Source of the DNA: Aquimonas sp964586455
GTDB lineage: Bacteria; Pseudomonadota; Gammaproteobacteria; Xanthomonadales; Xanthomonadaceae
Length of the DNA stretch: 64,000 bases
Reading direction: 5' to 3'
Assembly: GCA_964586455.1 (NCBI GenBank)
Contig: CAZPHV010000024.1
Location: 1 to 64,000 of the forward strand
Shown: in pieces, positions 1 through 8,416 of the stretch
How positions within the stretch are numbered: the stretch's first letter is position 1
Layout of the letters: every line of letters begins with the position of its first letter
Made by a program: the position numbers and the translations under genes
Notes under the pieces: generated by a model
What the model was told of the DNA's origin: nothing
Seen by the model: the letters and a program-made list of their open reading frames with translations, nothing else
Databases searched by the model: none

Positions 1-317
1 GATCCGCGGTATCTAACGGAATCGAAAAGAGAAATTCTGGGGAGACCTCAGGCCAAGGCCCACCGAACCTTGAATTGGATGGACCTCGGCCCGCCGACCC
101 TGCGTCTTCCCTCCGGCTTTGAAAGATCCTGAGCCGCCCCGAGGGCCGTCGAGCGAAGCGCATCGCAGCTGGGCTTGCCCTACCTGGACGACGGCGGGTG
201 CTTGGCCCGGAGAGTTTGGCCAGGAGAGTACGGAGTGTTCCGACTGACGCGAGCATCAAGCCCCGGTAGGCCAGGGCCCTCCCTATGCGAAATCGGGGCC
301 GCACCCGACGGAAGTGC
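1..317. other. Non-coding left edge with one degenerate repeat
   Basis: No convincing gene. The stretch follows the stop of the minus-strand oxygenase and holds a degenerate copy of the dispersed palindrome family at 266-287, plus a half-copy (GGCCAAGGCCCACC) at 51-64. Confidence 0.6.
266..287 (+). repeat. Degenerate copy of dispersed GGTGGGCC palindrome
   Basis: Reads GGTAGGCC-AGG-GCCCTCCC-TATG, a two-mismatch version of the palindrome found intact at 10,255, 34,903 and 51,400. It is preceded by GCGAGCATCAAGC, the same leader that precedes the copy at 51,457, so it belongs to the same longer element. Confidence 0.65.
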
Positions 318-1259
318 TCAGCGTTTCAAGCGCACCCAAACCCTGCGTAGCAGACCAATTACCCGCCCCAGGCGCGAGCGCGCCAACAAGGCCCGCGCCT
401 GATCAAGCTCGGTCGTGATCCGGCCGACATCGCGGTACAGCCGCTGGATGTGCTGGTCGCGGCGGGTGATCAGCACGCGCAGCGCTTCGGCGTCGGCGTC
501 GCTGAGCGTGTGGCCTGCGGTGAAATGCTCGGGCAACGGGCGATCGACGTAGATCGTCGAATGCGAATCTGCCAGCTCTTCGGCGGGACGCTCCTGAGTG
601 TAGAAGTACAGCGCGATCGAGCGCCGCGACAGATCGCGTCGATCCTGCGGCAGGTCGATGCGCTGGAAACCATGCCAGCTGATCTCGTTGGTCTCGAAGA
701 TCACGCAGCGGTTGTCGAGCGGCGCGATGCGCTTGAACTCATCATCGGGGGCACGCGGATCGCGGTGCAGATCGAGACAGCCGCCCCATGCCTCGTCCCA
801 CTCCGGGTTGAGGTAGACGATCAGGTTGAGCCGCCGATGCCAACCCGTGATGGGGTGCCGGTTGAAGTCGACGTGGGCGTCGAGGTCCTGCCCATGCCGG
901 TTCTCATGGGTGCCGCCGCCGAAGTACCACGGGTCGTAAAGCAGATCTGCGATGCCGGTAAGCCTTGAAACCAGGGCGAGGAACTCCGTCGACTGGATCA
1001 GGTCGTCCAGCGCCGCATACGCCGGACCGATCCCGCGAATGCGCTCGACTACCGCCTTGTTGCCGATCTCACCCTGCTCGTTCTTCGCAAAGCGCGGATC
1101 AAAGCTTGGAAACTCGGCGCGCAGGCGCTGCAGATAGCCGGGCGCGAAAAAGTCTTCGATCTGCACGTGGCGGAACGGACGCGCATGCTGGAAACGCTCG
1201 GCGAGGGCTGGCGCCTCGCGCAGAACGGCAGGAGTAATGAAGTCTGCGGTCGAAGACAT
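318..1259 (-). CDS. 2-oxoglutarate/Fe(II)-dependent oxygenase
   Basis: 313 aa, no signal peptide, presumably cytosolic. It is predicted to couple oxidative decarboxylation of 2-oxoglutarate to hydroxylation of an unidentified substrate. The facial iron triad is visible as H129-x-D131 (in AHVDFNRHP) and H196 (in SWHGF). A basic strand (RRSIALYFYT) follows, where this fold usually places the Arg that binds 2-oxoglutarate. This matches the prolyl-4-hydroxylase-like 2OG-Fe(II) superfamily. The last 70 or so residues (from about 245) form an Arg-rich helical tail outside the catalytic core. The ATG at 1259 has only a weak upstream GGG. The gene follows the diguanylate cyclase by about 165 nt, so co-transcription is possible but not shown. 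Substrate (protein side chain, amino acid or small molecule) cannot be named. Confidence 0.85.
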   Translation of the reverse strand: MSSTADFITPAVLREAPALAERFQHARPFRHVQIEDFFAPGYLQRLRAEFPSFDPRFAKNEQGEIGNKAVVERIRGIGPAYAALDDLIQSTEFLALVSRLTGIADLLYDPWYFGGGTHENRHGQDLDAHVDFNRHPITGWHRRLNLIVYLNPEWDEAWGGCLDLHRDPRAPDDEFKRIAPLDNRCVIFETNEISWHGFQRIDLPQDRRDLSRRSIALYFYTQERPAEELADSHSTIYVDRPLPEHFTAGHTLSDADAEALRVLITRRDQHIQRLYRDVGRITTELDQARALLARSRLGRVIGLLRRVWVRLKR

Positions 1260-1424
1260 GGTCGAACCCGGAATGGCTGGGGCGGCGTCCGCGGCTGGCG
1301 CGGACCTGCAAAAAAGCGGCTGCGAACGATAGCAGGCGGGCCGCAGGGTCAGAACGTTCAGCCGCGACCGCCTCGGTGAATCCGTGCGAGCAGCGACGGC
1401 TGATCGTGGCCACCCGCTACCTGC

Positions 1425-4400
1425 TCATGCCTGACGCAGGCAATCCCGGCCGGCGCTCTTGGCCGCGTACAGCGCGCCATCCGCCAGCGCCAGGCTGGCG
1501 TCGATGTCGCCACTGGGCGCGGCGAAGGCGAGTCCGGCACTCGCCCGGTACTCAAGCACCTGGCCCGCGACCTGAACGCGCCGCTCGCGCACGCGGGCCA
1601 GCAGGCGCTCTGCCCACTGCCAGGCGAACTCCGGCGGACTCGCAGGCAGCAGGCAGAGGAATTCCTCACCGCCCCAGCGTCCGACCACCCCTTGATCCGG
1701 CACTTCCGCCGACAGCAGCTCGGCGAAATCGCGCAGCACAGCATCCCCGGCGCGATGGCCGAGGGTGTCGTTGATGCGCTTGAAGTGGTCGAGATCAATC
1801 ATCAGCAGTGCCGGACGTGCCCCGCTCTCGCGAGCGAACTCCCGTTGCAGGCGCTCGATCAAACTGCGGCGGTTGCAGAGGCCGGTCAGCGGATCCTGCA
1901 GCGAGAGCTGCTTGAAACGTTGATTGGCCTCGCCCAGCGCCAGCGCGGTCGCTTCCAGCGCTTCCTTCTGCCGCCGCAGCTCGCGTGTGCGCTCGCTGAC
2001 CAGACGTTCAAGACGCGATCGCTGTCGAGTCAGCGCGCGCACGCGCCACACATACAGCGCCGCAAGCACCAGCAGCGCCGCCAGAAGGGCAGTTCCCCGG
2101 AAAACCCACGACGAGGTCCACGGAGGTACAACCTCGAACTCCACCAGTGTCGTCTGCGCACGACTGCCCAGATTGTCGACTTCGAGTTCGAGCCGGCTGG
2201 TGCCCGCGGGCAGATGATCGAGAATCAGGGATCGACGAGTGCCCAGATCGACGAAAGACTCGTTCTGGCGCAGACGGTATCGGTAGCGCACTGCCTCGGG
2301 CTGATTGAACACCAGCCCGGTGAAATCCAGAATCAGCGGGGCATGCGCATGCGGCAGCCGCAGCCGCCCAACACCCGCCTGCGACGAGGTCTGCAGGCTC
2401 GGCGCTTCGTCGTCGATACGCAGGTCTGACAGGCGCGGCCGCGGCAGTTCGAGTGCTTCCGGCAAGGTCGCAGGGTCGAAGCTCGTCAAACCATCAATGC
2501 CACCGAAGTACAGCCAGCCATTGCGACCCACCGCCTCCGCCTGGGTGGCGAATTCATCGGCGGCGATTCCCTGGGCGCGCGTGAACAGACGCAGCGCCCC
2601 GCCGCGTGGCTCGTAGCGCAGAAGCCCACGGTTGGTGGTGATCCACAGGTGGCCGCTGCGATCGCTGACGAGCCCCAGCGCGGGGCCATAGGGCAGCCCC
2701 TGATCGCGCCCGACCGCGCGCAGGACGAGTTGGGTCGGAGACTCAGGGTTCTCTACCCGGACCAGGCCGCCGTTGGTTGCCAGCCACACGCTGCCATCGG
2801 TATGGCGATGGATGTCCCAGACAATCGGCGCGGGCAGCCCATGCTCCACCCCATAGCGCGCCAGCGTGTTTCCGTTCTCATCCAGAATCGCAAGCCCGGA
2901 CCAGCTACCGACCCAGACGCGCTGCTGGGTGTCGACGTAAAGCGATTGGATGTTTTCGATCTGGCGCCGACGCCACAACGGAACCTCAGGGGTCGCGAGC
3001 GAGACTCGCTCGCGCTGCAACCCGCCTGGCTCGATCCGACCCAGGCCGCTGGACGAGCCCACCCACAGTCGCCCGCGGGCATCGTCGGCCAGCACCCGCA
3101 CGCCCGCCATCGGCACCTCGATGCCCAAGGGCTGCTCGCGCTGCCAGGGGCCGCCTTCGACCTCCCGCAGATACAGGCCATCGTCCGTCCCCGCCCACAG
3201 GCGGCCATCACGCGCCTCCAGCAAGGCCCAGACCAGACGCGAAGTCATCGGCAGCACGTCGACCTCAGCGCTGAAAGGCACACTTTCAAAGCGCCAGGGC
3301 TCGCCCAGTCGGCGCTCGCCGCGCACCCGCTGCAGACCGCCGCCGAAGGTGCCCAGCCACAGATCGCCCGTGCGCGATTCGAGGATGGCGCGCACGCGGT
3401 GGTGGTTCAAGGCAGCCGGGCCCTCATCGCGATAGCTCTCGACGTGGAAGGCGCGATCCTGCGGTGTGAAACGCGCCAGTCCCTCCCCCCAATAGCCGGC
3501 GAACACGCCACCCTGCTGATCTGCAAGCAGCGACTTCACCAGGAAGCCGCGCCCCGCCAGGCGCGCGGCACGGCGATGGTTCAGGACCCTCAGGCAGTCG
3601 CAGCTGGGATCAAACCACGCCAGTCCCTGATCCGTTCCAACGAACACAACGCCGTCCGGGCCGGCAGCCAGCGAGAGGATCCTGCTCGAACGCAGCCCGA
3701 CCGACTGCGGCTGGCCAGGCAGGAACTGGCGCGCTTCGCCGGTATCCAGCCGCACCCGGAACAGGCCCTGATCCCAACTGCCGATCCACAGCACACCGGC
3801 CGGAGACTCAAGAAAAGCATCGGTGTTGAACGGCGCGATCGTGCCCTGTACGGGTACGGCCAGCAGCTCACCATTGCTGTCGATCCGGAACACCCCATCG
3901 CCGCTGCCGACCCACTGTCCGCTGCTGCTGGCATGCAGCTCCCAGAACTCGCGGCCGGCATGCTCAGGCTGATCGGCCAAGCGCTCGACGCGGAACTCCG
4001 CCTGCATGGGATCGCCCTCCCAGCTGAGCCGCTCCAGACCGCCGCGGGACGCCAGCAGAAGGCTCCCCGGTCCGGTCGTCTCAACGGCGGTCAGGTGCTC
4101 GGCCAACAGGCCCTGCTCGGCACCGAGATGGCGAAAGCGCCCGTCACGACGATCGAACACCAGCAGGCCGCCGCCATTGCTCGCCAGAAACAGATACGGA
4201 TCCTGGATGGCAAGATCGGCGATGTAGTTCGCCGCGGCGCCAGCCCCGAGGGCTTCCGAAGGTCGATACACCCGGAATTCGTAGCCGTCGAAACGGTTCA
4301 GGCCATCCTCGGTGGCGATCCAGGCGAAACCTTCGGCGTCCTGCACCATCGCCAGCACCGAGTTCTGCGACAGGCCGTTCGCCACCGAGTACTCGGTGGC

Positions 4401-4502
4401 GGCGCGCGACGGTGGGCTCGCGGACAACAGCGCAAGCAGCACGCCCAGGGCTGGCAGGCAGCTTCGACGACAGGCAGCGATGGCGTAGAGGAATCGGGTC
4501 AT
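1425..4502 (-). CDS. Two-component-propeller sensor diguanylate cyclase (GGDEF)
   Basis: About 1025 aa. Membrane sensor predicted to make cyclic di-GMP in response to a periplasmic signal. Order: signal peptide (1-35), about 14 short beta-propeller repeats of the Reg_prop type (roughly 40-690, recurring LW-G-GL and WIGS/WVGS-like strands), a Y_Y_Y immunoglobulin-like domain (about 715-790, ending in FEVVPPWTSSW), one TM helix (about 799-822), a short coiled coil, and a C-terminal GGDEF domain. The signature is WGGEEF (about 940-945), an accepted active form, and the QDPLTGLCNRR metal/nucleotide motif is intact. I place the start at 4502 rather than at the upstream ATG at 4538 because GGAG lies about 10 nt upstream and the signal peptide begins right after. 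Signal and output pathway are unknown. Confidence 0.93.
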   Translation of the reverse strand: MTRFLYAIAACRRSCLPALGVLLALLSASPPSRAATEYSVANGLSQNSVLAMVQDAEGFAWIATEDGLNRFDGYEFRVYRPSEALGAGAAANYIADLAIQDPYLFLASNGGGLLVFDRRDGRFRHLGAEQGLLAEHLTAVETTGPGSLLLASRGGLERLSWEGDPMQAEFRVERLADQPEHAGREFWELHASSSGQWVGSGDGVFRIDSNGELLAVPVQGTIAPFNTDAFLESPAGVLWIGSWDQGLFRVRLDTGEARQFLPGQPQSVGLRSSRILSLAAGPDGVVFVGTDQGLAWFDPSCDCLRVLNHRRAARLAGRGFLVKSLLADQQGGVFAGYWGEGLARFTPQDRAFHVESYRDEGPAALNHHRVRAILESRTGDLWLGTFGGGLQRVRGERRLGEPWRFESVPFSAEVDVLPMTSRLVWALLEARDGRLWAGTDDGLYLREVEGGPWQREQPLGIEVPMAGVRVLADDARGRLWVGSSSGLGRIEPGGLQRERVSLATPEVPLWRRRQIENIQSLYVDTQQRVWVGSWSGLAILDENGNTLARYGVEHGLPAPIVWDIHRHTDGSVWLATNGGLVRVENPESPTQLVLRAVGRDQGLPYGPALGLVSDRSGHLWITTNRGLLRYEPRGGALRLFTRAQGIAADEFATQAEAVGRNGWLYFGGIDGLTSFDPATLPEALELPRPRLSDLRIDDEAPSLQTSSQAGVGRLRLPHAHAPLILDFTGLVFNQPEAVRYRYRLRQNESFVDLGTRRSLILDHLPAGTSRLELEVDNLGSRAQTTLVEFEVVPPWTSSWVFRGTALLAALLVLAALYVWRVRALTRQRSRLERLVSERTRELRRQKEALEATALALGEANQRFKQLSLQDPLTGLCNRRSLIERLQREFARESGARPALLMIDLDHFKRINDTLGHRAGDAVLRDFAELLSAEVPDQGVVGRWGGEEFLCLLPASPPEFAWQWAERLLARVRERRVQVAGQVLEYRASAGLAFAAPSGDIDASLALADGALYAAKSAGRDCLRQA

Positions 4503-4705
4503 GCAGAGGCGCTCCGGAGCGGCGAGCCGAGCATGCACGATTGAAGACGAGTCGTGGGTGCATATGGCCGCTTGACTCCAAGCCGCTCACGTAACCATCA
4601 GCTGCGTCTTCACTGACTCATCTTTCGTAGCGCAATCCCGGCGTCGTAGACCGGTCCAGTCTTTCAGACTTGGACATTTTCGATTCGCCCGCGTCGCCCA
4701 AATCG

Positions 4706-5281
4706 CTATCCGCACCACTGTGACTCACACGGTATCCCGTCGCGGTCTCCATCCATCTCTGTGTCTGGGCAGTGCCTCAGGAAGTAGTGAGCCTCCTCGC
4801 ACGAACGCATCTGGCTACAGCGGGTGCGGCCGTCGCACCGAAAGCTGGGCTCTTCTTGAAGACGTATGGGCAGTTCAAGCGGCGCCGGGCTCCGAGCAGT
4901 CGCGCTGTTGGGGCGCTCCTGCGGTCGTGGTGCTGGAGCATCCTCTCCGCCCAAGTACACAGCGAGACCAACAACCGCGGCCAGCGGAATCAGACTTGCA
5001 AGCCAGCCGAAGTCCCTACCCTCGCGTCTCGTATTGAAAGACGCGCTTCCGACGCCTCGGTCCGAGTTTGCATCCCCGGGGCGCAAGACATTGATGGCGC
5101 GCTTCCGGCCGGCGGCATCAACCTCAACTTCGAAGGACACCAAGAGCCCAGCCTGTGGCCGTCCTCCTGAGGCTCGAAAGCTGGACACATGCACGAAAAC
5201 GCGTTCCGTCGAACCCGCGAGTTCAATGAAGCCGAACCCGCGGGAGTCTTTCCAGTCCACCAGCGTTCCATGTCGACGCAT
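4706..5281 (-). CDS. Cold-shock-domain / TM / excalibur-domain protein
   Basis: 191 aa. Residues 1-67 are a cold-shock nucleic-acid-binding domain (RNP1-like GFGFIE, RNP2-like VFVHVSS). Residues 91-112 are one TM helix. Residues 148-191 are a Cys-rich excalibur domain with a DxDxDG calcium-type loop (MDGDRDGIPC) and six Cys. The predicted topology has the nucleic-acid-binding domain inside and the calcium-binding domain in the periplasm. The start at 5281 is chosen over the longer frame at 5377 because GAGAGGG sits about 8 nt upstream and the CSD begins immediately; the longer version would overlap the upstream gene. It follows the OmpA-fusion gene by 64 nt on the same strand and may be the last gene of the Psp cluster. 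Function beyond the domains is unknown. Confidence 0.88.
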   Translation of the reverse strand: MRRHGTLVDWKDSRGFGFIELAGSTERVFVHVSSFRASGGRPQAGLLVSFEVEVDAAGRKRAINVLRPGDANSDRGVGSASFNTRREGRDFGWLASLIPLAAVVGLAVYLGGEDAPAPRPQERPNSATARSPAPLELPIRLQEEPSFRCDGRTRCSQMRSCEEAHYFLRHCPDTEMDGDRDGIPCESQWCG

Positions 5282-5345
5282 GGCCCTACCCTCTCGTAGC
5301 TGAAAGACCGCCCGTCTCGGGCAGCTCCCGAGGACAGTCGCGGGG

Positions 5346-7031
5346 CTACTCCAACGTAAACCACTGCACCTCGACACGACGGTTCAGATCGCTGTCCGGG
5401 CCGGCCGGCTCTTCCCAGCCGCGGCCCACCAGCTCGAGCCGGTTCGCGTCGATGTTCGGGTACTTCGCAAGCAGGGCCTCACGCACGGATTCGGCGCGCT
5501 GGCGTGAGAGTTCCATGGCCTTCAGCGCCATGCTGCGGACGAGAGTCTGGCCGCCCTGCTGCTCGAATTCTCCGATGCGGGCATTGTCGACGTGGCCGCG
5601 CAGCACCACGATCGAGCCTGGGCTGACCTGCAGGAAGCCGCGGATGATCTCAAGGAAATCCTGGTTCTCCTTCGAGCCCGCGTCGAGCTCGGCGGAATTG
5701 GGCTTGTAGAAAAAGCGAATGTCGCGACTCAGCAGCGCATCGCCTTCGAGATTGACCGCACCTTGGGTGCGGATCGGCGCGATCGCGACGGTTTGCGCGG
5801 CGAATTCCGGCTTCGCCTGCAGCGCCTTCAGCGCGGCCAGGTCGATGTAGCGCGCCGGGTCGGCGGGGTTGCGGATGATGCCGCCGTAGGCCAGAAGCGC
5901 GCTCTGGAAGATGCCCTGGTAGCTGCCGGCTGCATCGATGGTGCCTTCAAAGAACGCAAGGTTCTCCGGAAGGTTCGAGAAGTGCACCTTGGCCAGTTCC
6001 GCGCGGGTTTCCTCGACACTCCAACCGAAGGTGCGGCCGACCGTGCCGAGCTGGCTTTCCGGCGACTCGCGCAGCTGGCGATTGCCCTCCAGCAGGCCGT
6101 GCACCAGCGCCTGTACCTTGTCGGCATTGGCCCGCGCGAACTCGCCGTTGACCAGCAGCAGGTCGGCGATCACCAGCAGGTTGCGGTTGGATACCAGCAG
6201 CTTGGCGCGGCCGTTGCTGCCGGCGATGGTCGCATCCGTGCTCGGCGACCAGCCGATGCAACCGTTGAGACGCGCACGAGACGCGCCGAGCTGCTCCGCA
6301 TAGGCCTCGCAGGCGACCGTGGCATCGTCGTAGAACACCAGGTTGATGGCATCGGCGCGCGGCGCGGCGTCCAGGTCGCGCAGCACATTGACCGCAGCAC
6401 CTGACTCGGAGGCGAGGTAGCGCAGGAAGAACTCGCTTTCGTTGAACTGGGTGCCGGCCAGCACCTTGCCACGCAGGGCGTTGATGCCGGTGATGCCGCT
6501 GTCGACCACAATCATGTTGGCGCCGCGCGAGAACGCCATCTGCGCAGGCACCACGATGTCGAACTGACGGCCAAGCACCGCCAGCACATCGGCCGTGGTC
6601 ACGCTGGCCGCGACCTGGCCGTTGTTGAGCTTGGACCAGCTCTCCTCTTCGCTCAGCGTGATCCGCAGCTGGAAGCCGTACTCGCGGGCAAAGAACGAAT
6701 CCGGGTTCGGGGCCAGGCCGCCGTTGGCGACGATCAGGCCGGCGTAGCCGGCGTACTCGCTGAGGTCGACATCGAGAATGCCGTCCTTCATCTGATAGGG
6801 CGCGGAACGATCCAGCACCGGCGGCGCCGTCAAGGGCTCGATCGGGTCGACACTCGCGGCGTCACTGGTCGCACTGCGGCGCTCCCCGCCATCACCGGCA
6901 ACGCTGCCCTGCCCGTCCTTGGCCATGTCCTTCATGACCAGCCAGCCGCCCAGGCCCAGCAGGCCAAGTACCAGCAGCACGGAGATGAACTTGCCGGCGG
7001 CATTGCCGGATTGAAGCCTCAGTCGGTTCAT
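5346..7031 (-). CDS. Periplasmic-binding-protein-like / OmpA-domain fusion
   Basis: 561 aa. An N-terminal TM anchor (15-33) is followed by a type-2 periplasmic binding-protein fold of the NMT1/SsuA kind (about 75-400, for example NNGQVAASVTT, then a domain with VFYDDATVACEAY). A C-terminal OmpA peptidoglycan-binding domain (about 435-561; FFYKPNSAELD, LRGHVDNA, NRRVEVQW) follows. It is predicted to be an inner-membrane-anchored periplasmic protein that senses or binds a small ligand while touching peptidoglycan. The start at 7031 has an ideal AAGGAG 7 nt upstream; the in-frame ATG at 7154 is rejected. No transporter permease is nearby, so the binding-protein domain is probably a sensor rather than part of an importer. 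It lies downstream of pspA, the AAA gene and two membrane genes. The ligand is unknown. Confidence 0.87.
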   Translation of the reverse strand: MNRLRLQSGNAAGKFISVLLVLGLLGLGGWLVMKDMAKDGQGSVAGDGGERRSATSDAASVDPIEPLTAPPVLDRSAPYQMKDGILDVDLSEYAGYAGLIVANGGLAPNPDSFFAREYGFQLRITLSEEESWSKLNNGQVAASVTTADVLAVLGRQFDIVVPAQMAFSRGANMIVVDSGITGINALRGKVLAGTQFNESEFFLRYLASESGAAVNVLRDLDAAPRADAINLVFYDDATVACEAYAEQLGASRARLNGCIGWSPSTDATIAGSNGRAKLLVSNRNLLVIADLLLVNGEFARANADKVQALVHGLLEGNRQLRESPESQLGTVGRTFGWSVEETRAELAKVHFSNLPENLAFFEGTIDAAGSYQGIFQSALLAYGGIIRNPADPARYIDLAALKALQAKPEFAAQTVAIAPIRTQGAVNLEGDALLSRDIRFFYKPNSAELDAGSKENQDFLEIIRGFLQVSPGSIVVLRGHVDNARIGEFEQQGGQTLVRSMALKAMELSRQRAESVREALLAKYPNIDANRLELVGRGWEEPAGPDSDLNRRVEVQWFTLE

Positions 7032-7172
7032 GCGGGCACTCCTTGAGCGCGGGTGTAGTTGGAACGGTGTTGAATCAAAGTTCGACGGTTGAGGTCTTGC
7101 GTGAGTGCTTGCGTACTGCCATCGCTGGCAAGGATGAAAGAACTCAAAACTCACGTGGTGCGCGCATGCGCA

Positions 7173-7544
7173 TCACCCGGGAGAATGTCGATTGCTTGCG
7201 CGTCGTAACCGAAACGCCCAAGTCATCGCGACTGAAGCGGAAAGCATCAGCCCCAGGCTGGTCAGGTCGGGCGTGTGGAGTGCAGACATCATCGACCACA
7301 GCCACTCCGGTGGGTCCTGCGGCCCGGAGACAAACCAGATCCAAGCATCGTGCCCACCTCTGAGCAGACGCTTGATCGCGAGCGGCAGCAATCCCAGTGC
7401 AAAGAGCGTGGCACCGAGTCTGCCGCTGCGCCAACGCAGAACGAAGATGCAGGCGGCAATCGTCAAGAGGGCAAGACCGTCCACCGCCAGCCATGGGTAC
7501 AGCAGGGTGAGGGTCATCTCGTCCGCTTGAGTCGTCGGGCTCAC
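7173..7544 (-). CDS. Small integral membrane protein of the Psp cluster
   Basis: 123 aa. It shows about three TM helices (roughly 17-36, 42-58 and 92-112) and a short basic C-terminus. No family recognised. The GTG at 7544 overlaps the stop of the upstream coiled-coil gene (GTGA, 4 nt), which argues for translational coupling; an internal ATG at 7517 is the alternative start. Position between the AAA/coiled-coil pair and the OmpA-fusion protein suggests it is a membrane component of the same machine. That is inference from context only. Confidence 0.72.
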   Translation of the reverse strand: MSPTTQADEMTLTLLYPWLAVDGLALLTIAACIFVLRWRSGRLGATLFALGLLPLAIKRLLRGGHDAWIWFVSGPQDPPEWLWSMMSALHTPDLTSLGLMLSASVAMTWAFRLRRASNRHSPG

Positions 7545-8416
7545 GACTGCCGCTCCGAAGCGCGCCCGCGCTGCGGCAGCGGCGGTGGGCCGGCAAGCAC
7601 GCGCTTCGGCAGTCGCACCGGTTCGGGGCCTTCAAGAATCCCGGCGAGATCGCGCTGGCGCTCCAGCCAGCGGTTGGCTTCGTCGAAGGAGTTGGCGAGT
7701 GCGTTCAGCGAATGAACAACGCCATCGGCGTCGGTCGCCAGCAGGCTCTGCTCACGGATCAAGGCCATCTGCTGGTCGATGCGTGAGAGCTCGGCGTCGA
7801 CGTGTTCGAGTCGTTCGCCAGCGGCAGCATGCGCCGCTTGGCGCTGGTCGATCACGAGCACCTGCTGCTCCAGGCTGCGGCGCAGGTCGGCGCCGATGCT
7901 GCCGTCTTCGAGCCGCGCACGCAGCGCGTCTTCCTGCTGCTGCAGGCGACCGCTTTCGGCGGTCGCCGTCTGCACCACGTGGCCGATCGCCATGCGCGCA
8001 GCGAGCATGCGCAGATGCAGCCAGACCAGCTGCTCGACGCTGTCGGCATGCGTCGCCATCAGACTGGAGCTGCGCAGGCGGCCTACGATTTCGCGGGCGC
8101 GGGCTTCGATCTGCGCGTGGCTTGCGGCTTCGCTGGGGCCGAGCTGGGTCAGCAGCGCGCGATAGCGCTGGTCCTCCGCGGACTCTTCAATACGTTGGCT
8201 GTGCCCGGCAGGCAGGGCTGCGGCATCGACCGTCGCGCGGAAGCGTTTGCTGCTGCTGGTTGCCCACAAATAGCCCACTTCAAGCCCCGCGCCGAGCAGC
8301 CAGAAGCCGGGGCTCAGGAACGCGCCGAGCAAACCGAACGCGGCCAGACCGATCCAGTTCGGCGAGATCGGCATGCCCAGCGGTCGCGCATTGAAGGCGG
8401 CCCACAGGTATTTCAT
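7541..8416 (-). CDS. Membrane-anchored coiled-coil protein next to AAA+ ATPase
   Basis: 291 aa, no family recognised. A hydrophobic hairpin near the N-terminus (about 18-52) is followed by a long soluble helical region, with a predicted coiled coil around 135-235 (heptad-like LQQQEDALRARLEDG, DAELSRIDQQMALIREQ). The tail is Pro/Arg-rich. Its ATG overlaps the AAA stop codon (ATGA), and its own stop overlaps the next gene, so the three proteins are translationally coupled and probably made in fixed ratio. A coiled-coil adaptor between the AAA ATPase and the membrane is a reasonable guess, unproven. Confidence 0.78.
   Translation of the reverse strand: MKYLWAAFNARPLGMPISPNWIGLAAFGLLGAFLSPGFWLLGAGLEVGYLWATSSSKRFRATVDAAALPAGHSQRIEESAEDQRYRALLTQLGPSEAASHAQIEARAREIVGRLRSSSLMATHADSVEQLVWLHLRMLAARMAIGHVVQTATAESGRLQQQEDALRARLEDGSIGADLRRSLEQQVLVIDQRQAAHAAAGERLEHVDAELSRIDQQMALIREQSLLATDADGVVHSLNALANSFDEANRWLERQRDLAGILEGPEPVRLPKRVLAGPPPLPQRGRASERQS

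Noticed and set aside
2649..4544. Long plus-strand open frame (about 630 codons) opposite the diguanylate cyclase
   Set aside because: Antisense shadow typical of high-GC DNA; no domain, and the minus-strand protein is clearly real.
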